Shown here: positions 9,046-20,183 of the stretch, piece by piece | Numbering within the stretch: the first letter of the stretch is position 1 | How the letters are laid out: each line of letters begins with the position of its first letter | Translations under genes and position numbers: made by a program | DNA from: Neoscytalidium dimidiatum | Lineage: Eukaryota; Ascomycota; Dothideomycetes; Botryosphaeriales; Botryosphaeriaceae | Length of the DNA: 64,000 nt | Assembly: GCA_037367355.1 (NCBI GenBank) | Contig: CM074703.1 | Span: forward strand, 310,001-374,000 | Direction: 5' to 3' | The notes under the pieces: generated by a model | Seen by the model: the letters and a program-made list of their open reading frames with translations, nothing else | Database searches by the model: none | Told to the model about the DNA's origin: nothing

Positions 9046-10624
9046 ATGGCTGGCAATGAGAACGAGCTCTATCCTCTGGCCGTCTTCTTGCCAATCGCCG
9101 CCAGCGTTGTCATCGTTCTGGACATCCCTCCACTGATATGGCATTTCCGCAACCGCAACCTCGCCGCCTGCAGCCTGGTCATCTGGCTGATCGTCTCCAA
9201 CTTAATCGCCTTTACCAACTCGTTGATCTGGCCTCGCGACAACGTTAACGACTACTATCTCGGATATGGCTTGTGTGACTTTGAGGTCTACGTCATCACC
9301 GCAAGCTGGACCGGACTGCCGTCTTCTGTGCTCTGTATAGTTCGCAACCTCGCCAAGGTGCTGGACACTGAGAACCAAATCTTAAGGCCCTCGAGACCTC
9401 AGCGCGTCCGTCAAATTGCCGTCGACTGCTTGATCTGCCTGGGTCCCCCCATCCTCCAACTCGGCCTCTATGACTTTGTGAAGGTGAATCGTTACTACAT
9501 CTATGGCCTCAATGGCTGCATGGCATCCCTCGACACCACTTGGGTCAGCATTGTGCTAGTCTACAGTTGGCCCTTGCTCATTGGTCTGGGCATTGGCTAT
9601 TATGCCGGTAAGTCGTATCCCGAAAGCCCCTTCTCAAACTCACCCTAATACATCTCTCTCAGTCCTCATCCTCGTGCGCCTTCACCGCTATCGCTCCGAG
9701 TTCTCACGCTTAATCCAAACACACAACACGACCCGCTCACGCTTCTTGCGGCTCTTTCTCCTATCCTCACTTTTCCTACTTGGTCTACTCCCCACCCAAT
9801 CCATCATTATGTACCTGAACGTCACCAAGCAACAACAGTTCTCCTACTCCTGGTCCCGCAACCACGACCCGGCCACCCGTCGAGTCATCATAACCACCGC
9901 ATCCTACGGCTACCTCACCCCGGACCGCTGGATCGGCCTCATCTGCGGACTGCTCCTCTTCCTCTTCTTCGGTCTCGGTACCGACGCCTCCGCAATGTAC
10001 CGCTCCTGGCTTCGGGCCATCAACCCTCTCCGCTTCTTCCATCGCCGCCGCGGGAGCGATAGACAGCATCGCCTCCACCACAAGTACTGGCCATCCTATT
10101 CTTCTCTCTCAAACCCCACTAGCAGCGGCGGCCCGACCTCGCCCACCCGCTCTGTCTTCAGCTACAAGACGTACTTCACCTCGACCACGCACAGCGCCAA
10201 GTCCTCCACACCCAAGTCCCGCACTACGCGCAAAATGCCCCTGCTGTTCTTCTGGAAGGACGTGGCGGCCACAAAGACGACTACAACGACGACGACGACC
10301 ACCACCACCACCACCACAACCACCGCCGCCGCCGCCGCCAGCAGCAACAACCCGTTCCTCCCCACGCTATTCAAACCGCGCGCCGCCGCCTCCGAGGCGC
10401 CCACAATCGACACCAGTATCTCCATGACGCCGCTCAGCCACGCCATTCGCAAAGCGAGCGTGGGCACCCTGGCCGAAGAAGAGGAAGACGACGCGACAAT
10501 AACGCTACCTGGCAGCCCCGTGGACTGGGAGAAGAGCGTCGCGAGGCCGGGAGCAGGAGGCGCGGGCAAGGAAGGGCTGGGGATCGAGATGGAGGCGTTT
10601 GGTGGGAGGAGGAGGACTGGGTAA
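9046..10624 (+). CDS. STE3: a-factor-type pheromone receptor STE3 (PreA-like GPCR)
   Basis: Seven-transmembrane receptor for a lipopeptide mating pheromone. It acts at the plasma membrane upstream of the G protein and MAPK cascade. Two exons (9046-9607 and 9663-10624) with a 55-nt GTAAGT...CAG intron give 507 aa. Seven hydrophobic segments are visible. The first is at about residues 10-33, followed by the family pattern PPLIWHFRNRN; TM3 carries PSSVLCIVRNLAKV. The long cytoplasmic tail (after about residue 320) is Ser/Thr-rich. It contains a near-pure Thr run and then an Ala run (bases about 10274-10341), unusual for the family. The ATG is the first in frame; upstream the frame has no ATG. 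STE3 is a class D receptor, present in both mating types. Confidence 0.93.
10274..10341 (+). repeat. trinucleotide ACN/GCC run coding poly-Thr then poly-Ala
   Basis: Consecutive ACG, ACC and ACA codons followed by GCC codons in the STE3 tail. Slippage here would change the tail length without breaking the frame. Confidence 0.9.
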
Positions 10625-11236
10625 GAGATGGTTGGGTTGTCGATGGACGGATTTTTTTTTTTTTTTTTGATTTTTAGCGTGCTCCTTTCGCTACGGAAAC
10701 GAGGGATAGCTATGCGGGAACGAGGTGCCTTGTCTGCAGGCGGTGGGTATTCTGCATTTGTTCGGCGTTGCGAGCGCTGATCCTTCATCCTTTTCGACAT
10801 TCAGCATTTGAATGGTGGTTTAAGTCTCAGCAGCGGATTCAGCATTTCGGGTCTCGACCGGCGACGGGGTCGGGTAATTTGGCCCGTCGCATTTAAGCAT
10901 ACGGGTAGATAGCCTGGACAGGGATCGAGATTCTGCACTGTAATTAGTCCAATCGCAATTTTTTTTTTTGGTTTCTGTTTAAATGCTAATCCAGTGATAT
11001 GCATAACGCGCAAACACCTTTTGGAAAAAAGAAAAAAGGTTGACGCAAAAAGATGGAACAGCGTATACAGAGTATTTGGTGTCGCCAATTTAAAATTTAT
11101 GGAATATGGACGCCAATAAGAATGGCTCCAATCATGCATATTTTCGACATCATTAGAAGCATCCCAAAAGACAGTCTTCTCCCCGGCTCCTATTTCTCTT
11201 CCTCTCCTCCTCTTTGTCTCAAATCCATTCCCCCAT
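10625..11236. other. convergent 3' flanks, no gene seen
   Basis: Lies between the stops of STE3 (+) and the FAD oxidase (-). It holds a T run (10651-10668) and a second one near 10960-10968. No ORF with coding-like composition is present. Confidence 0.5.
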
Positions 11237-12938
11237 CTACAACAAGAAGCCACCGGCGCTCCTCGAGCTCCAAAACTTCCCAGGATCAACCCTATCCCTC
11301 ACGCCCTCCGCGAACGCCTTGCTCCCCTGATCGATCCTTCCCCAATAATCCTGCCTCCAGTACCCATCGTTCATGAACAGCGGCCTATACACGTCCGGCA
11401 CACGGCCCTCGTCCACCGCCCTATCCACGATCTCCTTCATCCCGCCGTACAATTCGACCGTGGCCTGATCCACCTTCTTGTCGATGGAGCTCAAGCCTTT
11501 CCAGTACGAGAAGTCGAACTCGAAGATGATGCGGTCGGCGGCGTCGTCGAAGTTGATGAGGTCGCCGTCACCGCCGAAGCTGGCGTCAACCTCGCGCGCC
11601 TTGCGGGCGAAGGCGGCCGGGTACGGCTGGAAGGCGACGGAGGCGACGAGGCCCGGCACGGCGGCGTACGTCTTGGACACGTTGACCCAGTGCTCGTAAC
11701 ACTCCTCCAGGTGCGCGTACGTCGTGTTGACCGATGTCGCATCGTCGGCGGGCAGCAGGGGTGTGGTCTCGGTGGCAATGGTGTAGGCGGAGCCCTTCAG
11801 GACGGCCCAGTTGTTGAAGGCCAGCAGGTCGTAGTACGAGCGGGTCTTGGCGTTGTTGGTGATGGGGTTGAGAGAGGTGAACATGTCGAAGACTCCCGCC
11901 GGCGGCTCGGGCCCATCGTAGAAAAGGAACATGATCCAGATGTGTACGAGGTTGGCGCCAGTGATCTCGGACGTCAGGATGATGCCGGCCTTCTCGTCCG
12001 GGTAATTTTGCGTAAAGTTCTGCAGCGCGTGCAGCAGCTCCGTCGACTTGTCGGCAGCGAAGATCAAGTTACCGCCCCAGACCTGGCCGATCGGGTGCGC
12101 GGCAAGCGTGTAGGCCGTCACGACGCCGAAGTTGGCGCCACCAGCCTTCAGCGCCTTGAAAAGGTCTGTGTTGGTGCTGTTGGATGCCGTGGTGATGGTG
12201 CCGTTAGCAAGAACGACCTCGAACTCGACCACATTATTAGCCGCCCAGCCATATTCGGCAGAGAGGAAGCTCAATCCGCCTGGATAGATCATCAGTCTCG
12301 TACGAATATATGGCTTTTGTACAGTACATGGGACTAAACTCACCACCTATAATATAACCCCCCACACCAACGTTACCGATACGGCCGCCGATGACGGTAT
12401 AGTTCGTCCCATCCAGCACCTTGTGGACATCCTCCCATCTATTCCCGGGGCCAACGCGCACAGTCTGGCTCTCTTTGTCCAACGTGACTTCATTTAGCTT
12501 GGCCGTGGAGACTAGTGGCCCACCGTCGATGCTGGAGAAATTCTGATTGGGGTTGTGGCCACCCGATTTGATAGCGAAGGTCTCATTATTGTTGTACAGG
12601 GTCTTGATGACGGTGGACATTTCCTGGGCGGTGGAGGGCTTGATGATGCATGCCGGTTTGAGGGCTGCGCAGCCAGTGGACCTGTGAAGATGGTCAACTT
12701 GACGCCGTTGAGAGCTGGTAGTGAAGGGTGTAGGGAAACCAAGGGCCAAGCTGGGGGAAACAAACGCCGCTTACCAGTACTCACTGTTCTCAGTGGTGTA
12801 GTCCAACTCGAAACGACGGTCAATCGAGATGTCGGAGGTCGATTCCAGGGATTGGCAGGTCAGCGAATCAGCTTTCGCGACAGCTACCAGGCCGAAGAAG
12901 GCCGCCGCAGCGGCGGAGCGAAAGAGAGAAGGCATCAT
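11237..12938 (-). CDS. secreted FAD-linked oxidase, berberine-bridge-enzyme-like
   Basis: Three exons (12938-12775, 12681-12344, 12279-11237) give 514 aa. The N-terminus has a signal peptide (MMPSLFRS, an Ala/Phe-rich core, AVAKA), so the enzyme is probably secreted. The FAD_binding_4 domain shows SGGH (about 94-97), whose His is the usual 8-alpha covalent FAD ligand. It also shows GGRIGNVGVGGYIIGGG, joined across the second intron. The C-terminal BBE segment contains YRPLFMNDGYW and ends in AGGFLL. The position that holds the second covalent Cys in bicovalent enzymes (the GxCPTVGVGG type) is occupied by the IGN of IGNVGVGG, so single covalent attachment is expected. Substrate unknown; members oxidise sugars, phenolics or alkaloid-like compounds. 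No biosynthetic genes flank it. Confidence 0.92.
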
Positions 12939-15095
12939 CCTCGGGACGTCGCAGGGTGCTCTGATCAAGCTTCTGCTTATACTTATTCCCCCGGCTCCGC
13001 GATAATGATAGAGATCTGGCAGGCGGGAAGACGATAAACAAGGGGACTATTCTCGGAATATACAGCGAGGGAGGGTATAGCTCGGAGAATTGTACGAACA
13101 GAGGCAAGAGAAGAGAAGAGAAGAGCGAGGGGAAGCGAACGTCGGCAGGCTATCGCCGTGGGGCAAGAGAAGGGCATGGCCGCACAACGCTTGCTTATAT
13201 CTCACAGAAGCCAAGGTTCAACTGTGGGATAATAGGGGAGCGTGATCCTGCTGAGGAGACCTTTCAAGGGCTAGTGCGACCATCATCGACGGCATGTCGG
13301 CAATGGCGCAGGCAAGAGGGTCTCCACTGGGGCCGTTGGAGGCTGCTAGGCGGCCGTTAGCATAGGCCTGGTGGACCCAGGCCGTAGCCGGACGAGTCAG
13401 CGAAGGTGTGGACCCGTCGGCTGAAGCTGATCGTCGGCAGGGCTGTCGTCTGAGCTCGCGTACGCATACGGAGTATGTGGGACGATCTTCAGTCAAAAGG
13501 ACGTTCGGTGCTTGCTGAAAGGGCTCAAGGGCGAAAGACCATTGGGGCCGCGATTCGCGAATATCTGTTTCCTGTAGTCCCCGGGCGGCTGGAAGCAAGC
13601 CACGCGGCCGGGGGGAGGAGGAGGAGGAGGAGGAGGAGGAGGGAAGAGCCGACACAGTTTAAGTGCGTGGAGCAGGAAGCGCATGTGCAGTAGCGGCACT
13701 CAGGCTTCCGTATTGAGAGACAGAGAAACGCCATGTTCCTGGATCGGGCAAGGCGAACGGGAGCCGCGGGCAGCGTCGGGCACACAGGACGGGCAGAAGG
13801 GATGACGAGTGCCAGGGTGCGATGCTCGCTTGGGCTGATGCAGGCGCAGGCGCTTCGCGAGACCGATGGCCCCGGCACCGGGGCCACGCGCCGGAAAAAG
13901 AACAGGCTGAGATTCATTAATTTCTGAGAGCTGGGGTGTGGAGTCAGTCGGGCTCAGGAGCCGGAGGAAAGGCAGCGTTTCATCTCCATGGCGCGCGCGT
14001 TGTGTATGGCGATCGTCCAGGCCCACGAGATGGAGATGTCGATGCCGAGACTCTGGCAGAGGCAAGATCACCAGCTGCGGCCATGCCAATCTCGAGAGCT
14101 TTTGTCGGGTCGCTGGTGCGTCGTTGTGCACCGGGATGACGAGGAGATCTCTGAGCTTCTTTCCCTGTCCGGGCTCGTACTGGCTGCGACGTCGTTGGCT
14201 GCGGAACCCGCACCGGCCCCGACACCGACACCGACCACGAGGAATGGGCTCGGCATCATGAGCTGGCGCACATGCCAAACACTCGCCGTAAGGCTCGTCG
14301 GTCCGCGGCGCGTCCACGCGAGTGTTGATCAGGTTCTGTCCGTCGGCAGCGGTGAAGGGTTGGTCGGCATCTGTCTGCCCGTGTAAGCGAACCAGAGTGC
14401 CCAGGAGACCAAATATTGTTTTGTGTCTGCATGCTGCAGTCCGTTGCCGCGTCCAAGTGGGGTGCGTGGCGACGGCAACGCCGCCTTCAGCTGGCCTATA
14501 AAGAAGTTCCCGATTCGATGCCGCCCGTACGCATTACCCATCCCCTCCTTCGCCTAATCCCCCAGCTACCATGTTACCGTCATGCTTTCACTAGTCATGC
14601 CGCATGGCTTCGGCGAAACAGCCAGCATGAGCTCTTTACGACCACCTTCCCCATGCGCCGTCATCCTGATAGTCGCTTTCCCCGCCGGTGGCATTCCCCG
14701 AGTTTCGGGCGCCCAGAGGGGCAGGGGTTGCCAGCTTCGTTGTGCGCGCCCGGCCGACGGCAGGGCGAGCGGATAGCTATCAGCGACTAGCCGAGCCGGG
14801 ACATGCCAAGTATAGGAACGATTGAGCGAAGAAGTCGGGTAGAGGGGAGGCTCGTCTGCGCCATGTAGCTTGAGGTGAGGTGGGACAAGCTCTCCACGTG
14901 TAAACTCAATTCCCGATCGACCCGAGTCAATCGCCCAAGCCAATCCGTCCACCCACGAATCAGATGTACGTAGCAGTCCGTTTGGGCTAAGACTTGGATC
15001 CGATGTGCGTCCGCGAGAATCTATACCTTCTTCCACTTATTGCATGCTAATGGACTCTATTTTGGTTACCAAGATTGCTGGGTATCATCAACCGC
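12939..15095. other. 2.1-kb region without a convincing gene
   Basis: Upstream of the FAD oxidase and downstream of the 5-phosphatase, both on the minus strand. A GAG trinucleotide run lies at 13612-13642. Frames of 130-205 codons exist on both strands (for example 13700-14317, -), but they start without ATG, are Arg/Pro-rich and match nothing I know. A short lineage-specific gene cannot be excluded. Confidence 0.4.
13612..13642 (+). repeat. (GAG)n / (GGA)n microsatellite
   Basis: About ten perfect trinucleotide units in intergenic DNA. Confidence 0.9.
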
Positions 15096-18000
15096 CTACC
15101 TCTCGTCCGGCAGTACAAACAGCTCCACGACCCTCCCCATCCTCTGTCTCCTCGCAGTCCTGTCCTTCTCCTTCATCCCGCCTTTGTCCGGCACTCTGAT
15201 GATCACGTCCGCGAAAGCGTTAGACAGCCCCTTTTCCATATTCAACGCCTGCACCTTCTGCGCCTCGCTCGCGCTCCGCACCCGCCCTGCGACGCCCGTT
15301 AGCGTGCGCCGCAAAGGGCTGGTCGGGCCCTTGAGCGCCGCCTCCGCCTTTGTTGCATTCTTGACCTCGCTTGCGATCCGCGCGAGCATCGACGTGAGCA
15401 GCACGAAGCAGACGTTGTGATTGGGTGCTCCCGCCATGATCTCCAGGATCCAAGTGCGTTCTTCCTCGCGCGTGAGCTGCTTCTTCGCCTTAGCTTGCTC
15501 CTCGTAGCCATCTTCGATTTTCGCCCACAGCCCCTCCGTCACCACCCCGTCCTCCAGGCTGCGCAGGAAAAGTGTCATTACCTCGGCCAGACACTCCACC
15601 CGCAGCAGCGAGGATGTTTCCGGCTCGAAAACGGACTCTAGGGGAGTATCCTCGTCGAGGGCATTGATTATGGCGCATTTGATCTGATCGCGCTCGGCCG
15701 CGTCTTTGACAGTCCACGTCTCCGACGCAAAAGGCCAACCGCCACCGGAACTCAGCTGAGTCTGGGACAGCCAGGGGGGCTTTGCACCCCCGTCATGATC
15801 TGTCATGTCCCACTCGGCAATGGCGCGTTCGACTAGATCTTCTAGAACCTCCGTCAGCCGGAACAGTTCCCGGGGAGCTGACCACTTTACCCCTGCACCT
15901 TTGGAAGGGCTACTGCTTTTGGCCTCTGGCTGCTGGCCTTGGAGCTTTCTGATGCCGCCCTCTGGTATGCGGATGAGCTTGTCGATGGACCGCCCGAAAC
16001 TTGTCGGGAGCCAAGTGGCGCGGACCTGGAGGAAGTGATCCCGTCCATCTGATACGCGCAGAACGAGGATGCTCTCGAGTTGCTCCTTCTCACTGTTCAA
16101 CTCGCGGACACAGCCCATGTCCTCTACCTTCAGGATAAGATCGATATTGCAGGCATCTCCTGGCTCCAGGGTGTATGATGCCGGAGTGCTCGGCTCGGCT
16201 GGTTGATCAGGGTCCCGGTCGAAACGTATCGTCAGCCACGGTGGCGGCTGCACTTCGCCGTTCTTTTCGCCAGGCGTCCCGAAGAAGCTGATGGTCGCGG
16301 GCACCTGGCCGGTGTTCGCTACGGTAACATGCCGCCGCCGCACGTCAAGGTACTTGACACTCCCGAAATCGACCCCCTCAAAGTCGGTTTTCGAATCGTC
16401 TCTTGTTTCTTTCTTATTCTGATCTTTTTCGATGATGAGTGTCACTCCGGGACGGCCCTCGTTCTCCGCCCTGTCCAACTCGCGAGCAACGTCTGCATGC
16501 ACCTGGGCCTTCAACTCAGGCACCACGCTATCATACTTGAGTCTGAAGACAGCATCCAGAGGCTTGTGATCCGATGACAGGACGCGCTGATGCGCCGTAT
16601 AGTATTCTAGTTCGATCTCGTCCTCAAACCCATCTTTGGTCAGCACCGGAATCGGGTCGTCTCTGGCATCAGTGGCCTCGTCGTAGTCAAAGTCACCGTC
16701 GGTTTCGGGGTCGTATTCGAACAGGACATCGTTATCGCCCTCTTTATCCAAGCCCTGCTTCTTCATCTCCTCGTCCCTCTTCTTAGCTTCCTCCTCTTCC
16801 TTTACTTTGTCATAGTAGGCTAGACGATCGCGGCGTGTACGGTACAGGATGCGGTCGCACCAGCTGGGACAACGACGCTTCTCGCTCGAGTCGAAAATCC
16901 CAACCGTGCCCACATCGTACTTGTAGGTAGGCAAGAATTCAATGTCGCCTTCCCGCCAACCGTCATAAAAGGCTTTCCGTAGACGCTGTTGTTGGCGTAG
17001 CTCATCGTGCGGAAGTAGCGACTCGATAGTCGCTTGAAGCGAGGCTGGGTCGAATTTGGCAGGGATCACAGGTTCTGGTTCTTCGCCGGGGTGTTCATCG
17101 TTGCTGGAGGACGGCTCTGAGGTTTCGGTAGCCGACTCGAGAGAGGCGCGTCCGGAAGATGCAATGTCCTTCTCGATCTTCTCGGCGTGCCGCTGGGATA
17201 GATCGTACTCGTTCCGCGTATGCAGCATCAGGATCCTGCGCACATCCTCTCCCGGCATGCCGCCAAGGCGATAGTTGAGGTCGCCGAACCAAAATGCAAA
17301 GTCCTCGTCACCGATGTTTTCACTGTTTGCTTGCGTGACTCCCAAAGGATCGGGAACCGGATCGAATTTGGTGCGAGTAACAACCTGGGCCGCATCCCAG
17401 TTGCGCCTGTCCAAGGAAGCCTTGTCGGCGCCAGCGGCCAAATGCGAGTTGATGAAGACCAAGCGGGTAGTCTCGCCTAAGACTATCCTAGCCGTGGTAG
17501 CTCCCTTGTTTCCCATGTAACCCATCAAGCCCGTTCCAACGCTTGTGGTGCTGACAGAGCGCACCTCGGGGGCGATCGAAGGCGATGCATAGACGAGGAG
17601 GAGCAGGCCGATAAGCTGTTGTTCGGCGATGAGCTGATAGCCGGCGGGCAGGGCGTACTGCATGGCAGTCTTGAACTTTGCGGCGGTGGCCGGGTCGGTG
17701 TATGGCCGGAGGGCTTCGGCGGCAGAGGTGATGTCTACGACTTCCTGCAGACCGAGGACGTACAGCGCGATATCGTCGTCGGCGGGCACGCTGGCATGGT
17801 CGTTCTTGGGCAGGGTGGACTCTTCATCGGTGTGCCTCGATTCCTGCTCGGAGACTCCCTCGCGCGGGGAGCCTTCAGGCTGGGAGGTGCCCACGACCTG
17901 AGGGTTGTTCGGGTCAGACACGCCCAGGCCCGACAGGGCTTCCTCAACGCCCTTCCCTCCTACGAACCAGCCGCCCAGGTCCTTCTCGGTGCCTTTGAAG

Positions 18001-18182
18001 GCGGCGACGTTCCAGGTGCCGACCTTGATACGGATCTCTTTAGGGCGCACATACTCGTGGCGGCGTTGGTGGATGGCTTGCCAGAGGCTCAGAGGGGTGG
18101 ACGAGGGGGCGGGGGCGGCGGAGGGGAAGGCGCCTGGCATGGGCTGGTCCAAGTCGGGGGTGGAGGGCGTATCGGACGACAT
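15096..18182 (-). CDS. inositol polyphosphate 5-phosphatase, OCRL/INPP5B-like
   Basis: A single exon of 1028 aa removes the 5-phosphate from phosphoinositides such as PI(4,5)P2 on endomembranes. The catalytic endonuclease/exonuclease/phosphatase-like domain (about 50-550) shows GTWNVAAFKG, LGLQEVVD, NSHLAAG, FWFGDLNYR, PSWCDRILY and SSDHKPLD, all active-site motifs of the family. An ASH (ASPM-SPD-2-Hydin) immunoglobulin-like domain follows (VTVANTGQVPATISFFGTP). The C-terminal region is RhoGAP-like (NVCFVLLTSMLARI). This order is that of OCRL/INPP5B rather than yeast synaptojanins. The start chosen is the ATG at 18182 (MSSDTPST). The frame runs 145 codons further upstream, but that part looks like leader. 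It is divergent from DCP1, with 616 bp between start codons. Confidence 0.93.
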   Translation of the reverse strand: MSSDTPSTPDLDQPMPGAFPSAAPAPSSTPLSLWQAIHQRRHEYVRPKEIRIKVGTWNVAAFKGTEKDLGGWFVGGKGVEEALSGLGVSDPNNPQVVGTSQPEGSPREGVSEQESRHTDEESTLPKNDHASVPADDDIALYVLGLQEVVDITSAAEALRPYTDPATAAKFKTAMQYALPAGYQLIAEQQLIGLLLLVYASPSIAPEVRSVSTTSVGTGLMGYMGNKGATTARIVLGETTRLVFINSHLAAGADKASLDRRNWDAAQVVTRTKFDPVPDPLGVTQANSENIGDEDFAFWFGDLNYRLGGMPGEDVRRILMLHTRNEYDLSQRHAEKIEKDIASSGRASLESATETSEPSSSNDEHPGEEPEPVIPAKFDPASLQATIESLLPHDELRQQQRLRKAFYDGWREGDIEFLPTYKYDVGTVGIFDSSEKRRCPSWCDRILYRTRRDRLAYYDKVKEEEEAKKRDEEMKKQGLDKEGDNDVLFEYDPETDGDFDYDEATDARDDPIPVLTKDGFEDEIELEYYTAHQRVLSSDHKPLDAVFRLKYDSVVPELKAQVHADVARELDRAENEGRPGVTLIIEKDQNKKETRDDSKTDFEGVDFGSVKYLDVRRRHVTVANTGQVPATISFFGTPGEKNGEVQPPPWLTIRFDRDPDQPAEPSTPASYTLEPGDACNIDLILKVEDMGCVRELNSEKEQLESILVLRVSDGRDHFLQVRATWLPTSFGRSIDKLIRIPEGGIRKLQGQQPEAKSSSPSKGAGVKWSAPRELFRLTEVLEDLVERAIAEWDMTDHDGGAKPPWLSQTQLSSGGGWPFASETWTVKDAAERDQIKCAIINALDEDTPLESVFEPETSSLLRVECLAEVMTLFLRSLEDGVVTEGLWAKIEDGYEEQAKAKKQLTREEERTWILEIMAGAPNHNVCFVLLTSMLARIASEVKNATKAEAALKGPTSPLRRTLTGVAGRVRSASEAQKVQALNMEKGLSNAFADVIIRVPDKGGMKEKDRTARRQRMGRVVELFVLPDER

Positions 18183-18798
18183 GGCTTGGATGGTGATTCT
18201 GCGCCTCACATGGCAAGCGTGGCCAGCGCTGAGACGTGACGGGGGGAGAGGTGTCTCAGCGCTCGCGGAGAGCTGTCGGCCGGCTGGCCGTCGTATTGGC
18301 TGTGGGTGTGGCTGTGCAGCGGCCTGACGGGATGACGCGCATCGTCGGCGGTCGGAGCTTGAGTGCAGACTCTGGTGCTGTACTGCGGGTGGGCTGCCGC
18401 TCTGCTCTGCTCTGCATTCACCGCCTGGCCGTAGGCGGGCCAGCGGTGGCAGGCGGGACGTGCGCAGCAGCGGCCACGACCTTTCACATCGCGACCGCCG
18501 CCTCCACCCCCCCCCCCAAAAAAAAAGGCGGGGCTGGCGGCTGGTGACTGGCGTCTGGGTGGCTAAGCACGACAATACTATCACGAACAATACTATCGCT
18601 TCTGCCTGTTCACACACGCCAGCCTATATTTTTCGCTCGGGCCAGCTACGCTCCACTCTTCCTCTTCATCTAACTCTCTTCGTCTTCTCGGCGCGTTTCA
18701 ATACCGCTTACACCACCTTCTTCCCTGCGTTGATCGCAAAGGACTCGTTTCGACTTGTTCTCCTCCCCCCCACCACATCGTTCAACATCTCCATCACG
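18183..18798. other. divergent promoter between the 5-phosphatase and DCP1
   Basis: 616 bp shared upstream region. It contains a C run followed by an A run (near 18509-18527) and a C/T-rich DCP1 leader. No gene is seen. Confidence 0.5.
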
Positions 18799-20121
18799 AT
18801 GGCCCCTTTCAAGAACAAGCCTCGCGCTGTCGTTCCTCAGTCGGACTACGAGACTGACAACCCTGTCGAGGAGACGCTGCCCACTATGCAGCGCTCCAAC
18901 CGCACTACCGAAAGCCTGAACTACTCTGTCATCCGCAGATACGTCAAGGATCTCAGCTCCATCCTATCTATCGCCTCGTTCTGCGTTGTCTACAACTTCG
19001 ATCCTGAGGCCCAGTCCTGGGAGAAGCTGGGCATCGATGGCTCTCTATTCGTCAACTCCCTGACCCCCTCATCTGACGGCGTCGCCCGCTTCAACATCGT
19101 CGTTCTCAACCGCCGCTCGACTGATCCGGCCAGCTTCACCCTCGAGATCAAGACTGCCGATGATGTTGAGCTCACGGACGAGTACATCATCCTTCAGAAC
19201 CAGAACGAGGATGGCACCGTTCAGATCTACGGTCTTTGGGTTTTCACTGAGCCTCACCCTTCCTCGACCGCCATGGCGCGCGAGATCAACGGCCAGATGA
19301 TCAAGCAATGTGCCATGATGGCTGACACCAGCCGCAAGATCGCACTTCAGAACGCCCAGGAGTCTGAGGACGAGCTTCAGAGCGTGCCCATGGGCCGCCA
19401 GCTCTCCCTTCGCGAGCTTTTTGGAAAGCAGCGTGAGGCTGACGCTGATTTCTCCATCCACCACCATCACAACAGCAACTCCATTCCCGAGGGCCCTGCT
19501 GCCACTAGCCTTCCCGTCATCCCCAACATTTCTCAGGCCAACTTCAGTGCTCAGGCTCAGAGCAAGGCCCCCACCAACACCTCTACTCCGAGGTTCACCA
19601 ACACCCCCGACACCGACTTCTTCCTGTCCGCTCCTAAGGCGGCTCAAGACCAGCCCCAGCCCCAGCCTCCGGAGGACGCCGGCCAGCAGGGCCAGGCTGT
19701 TCGCAAGGCCAAGCACCACCCCCCTCGTCGCCAGCAGCAGAACCAGAACATGCCCATTCCGAGTCAGTATGAGGCGGACTACGAGAATATGAGCCGCAAG
19801 GAATTCTGGAACCTCTACAAGCAGACTCAGACTGAGGGATGGAGCGGTTCGTGACCTGTCAACCCTTTCCCTCTGCCGAGTTTCATTGATACTACCTCTC
19901 TAGTCCTCCTCACCCCGTTTGGCTCGTTCGACATCCACGCTGATTCGGGCGAATTCAACCGCGCCTTCATGCTCGTGTCGGACAAGTTTTCCTTCTGGCA
20001 GCAGAGCACGAGGGCCCAGAAGGCCGCCCAGCAGGAGTCGAAGGTGGTCTTTGAGTCGACTTGGATTCCTACTGTTTGTGGTGTCAAGGTGAAGTCCAAG
20101 GCCGTCACCACCATGCTCTAG
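18799..20121 (+). CDS. DCP1: mRNA-decapping activator DCP1
   Basis: Cytoplasmic cofactor of the decapping enzyme DCP2. The N-terminal EVH1/PH-like fold (about 38-175) shows LNYSVIRRYVKDLSSILSIA, the SWEKLGIDGSLFV segment and FNIVVLNRRST, all typical of DCP1. A long Gln/Pro/Thr-rich region follows. I model two exons (18799-19846 and 19904-20121) giving 421 aa. The donor is the unusual GTTCGT and the acceptor CTCTCTAG. Exon 2 is open for 72 codons with strongly C/G-biased third positions, so it is probably coding. If the 57-nt intron is kept, translation stops at 19854 and gives 351 aa. A further intron-like sequence (GTGAGT at 20124 to CACAG at 20183) sits just after the stop. Confidence 0.85.
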
Positions 20122-20123
20122 AT

Positions 20124-20183
20124 GTGAGTTTTAGGCCTTTGCGCCAATCGACTCGCCAGCCCCATAGCTGACCGTTTCCACAG
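20124..20183 (+). other. possible 3'-UTR intron of DCP1
   Basis: GTGAGT donor 2 nt after the stop codon, a GCTGAC branch-like motif at about 20167, and a TTTCCACAG acceptor; 60 nt in total. All three signals fit fungal introns. No coding frame requires it. Confidence 0.45.

Noticed and set aside
13700..14317. 205-codon minus-strand frame in the gene-poor 13-15 kb stretch
   Set aside because: Starts with GTG rather than ATG, is Arg/Pro/His-rich and competes with equally long frames on the other strand.
12939..18182. Secondary-metabolite cluster around the FAD oxidase
   Set aside because: No PKS, NRPS, terpene synthase, P450 or pathway regulator is nearby. Neighbours are a pheromone receptor and a phosphoinositide phosphatase.
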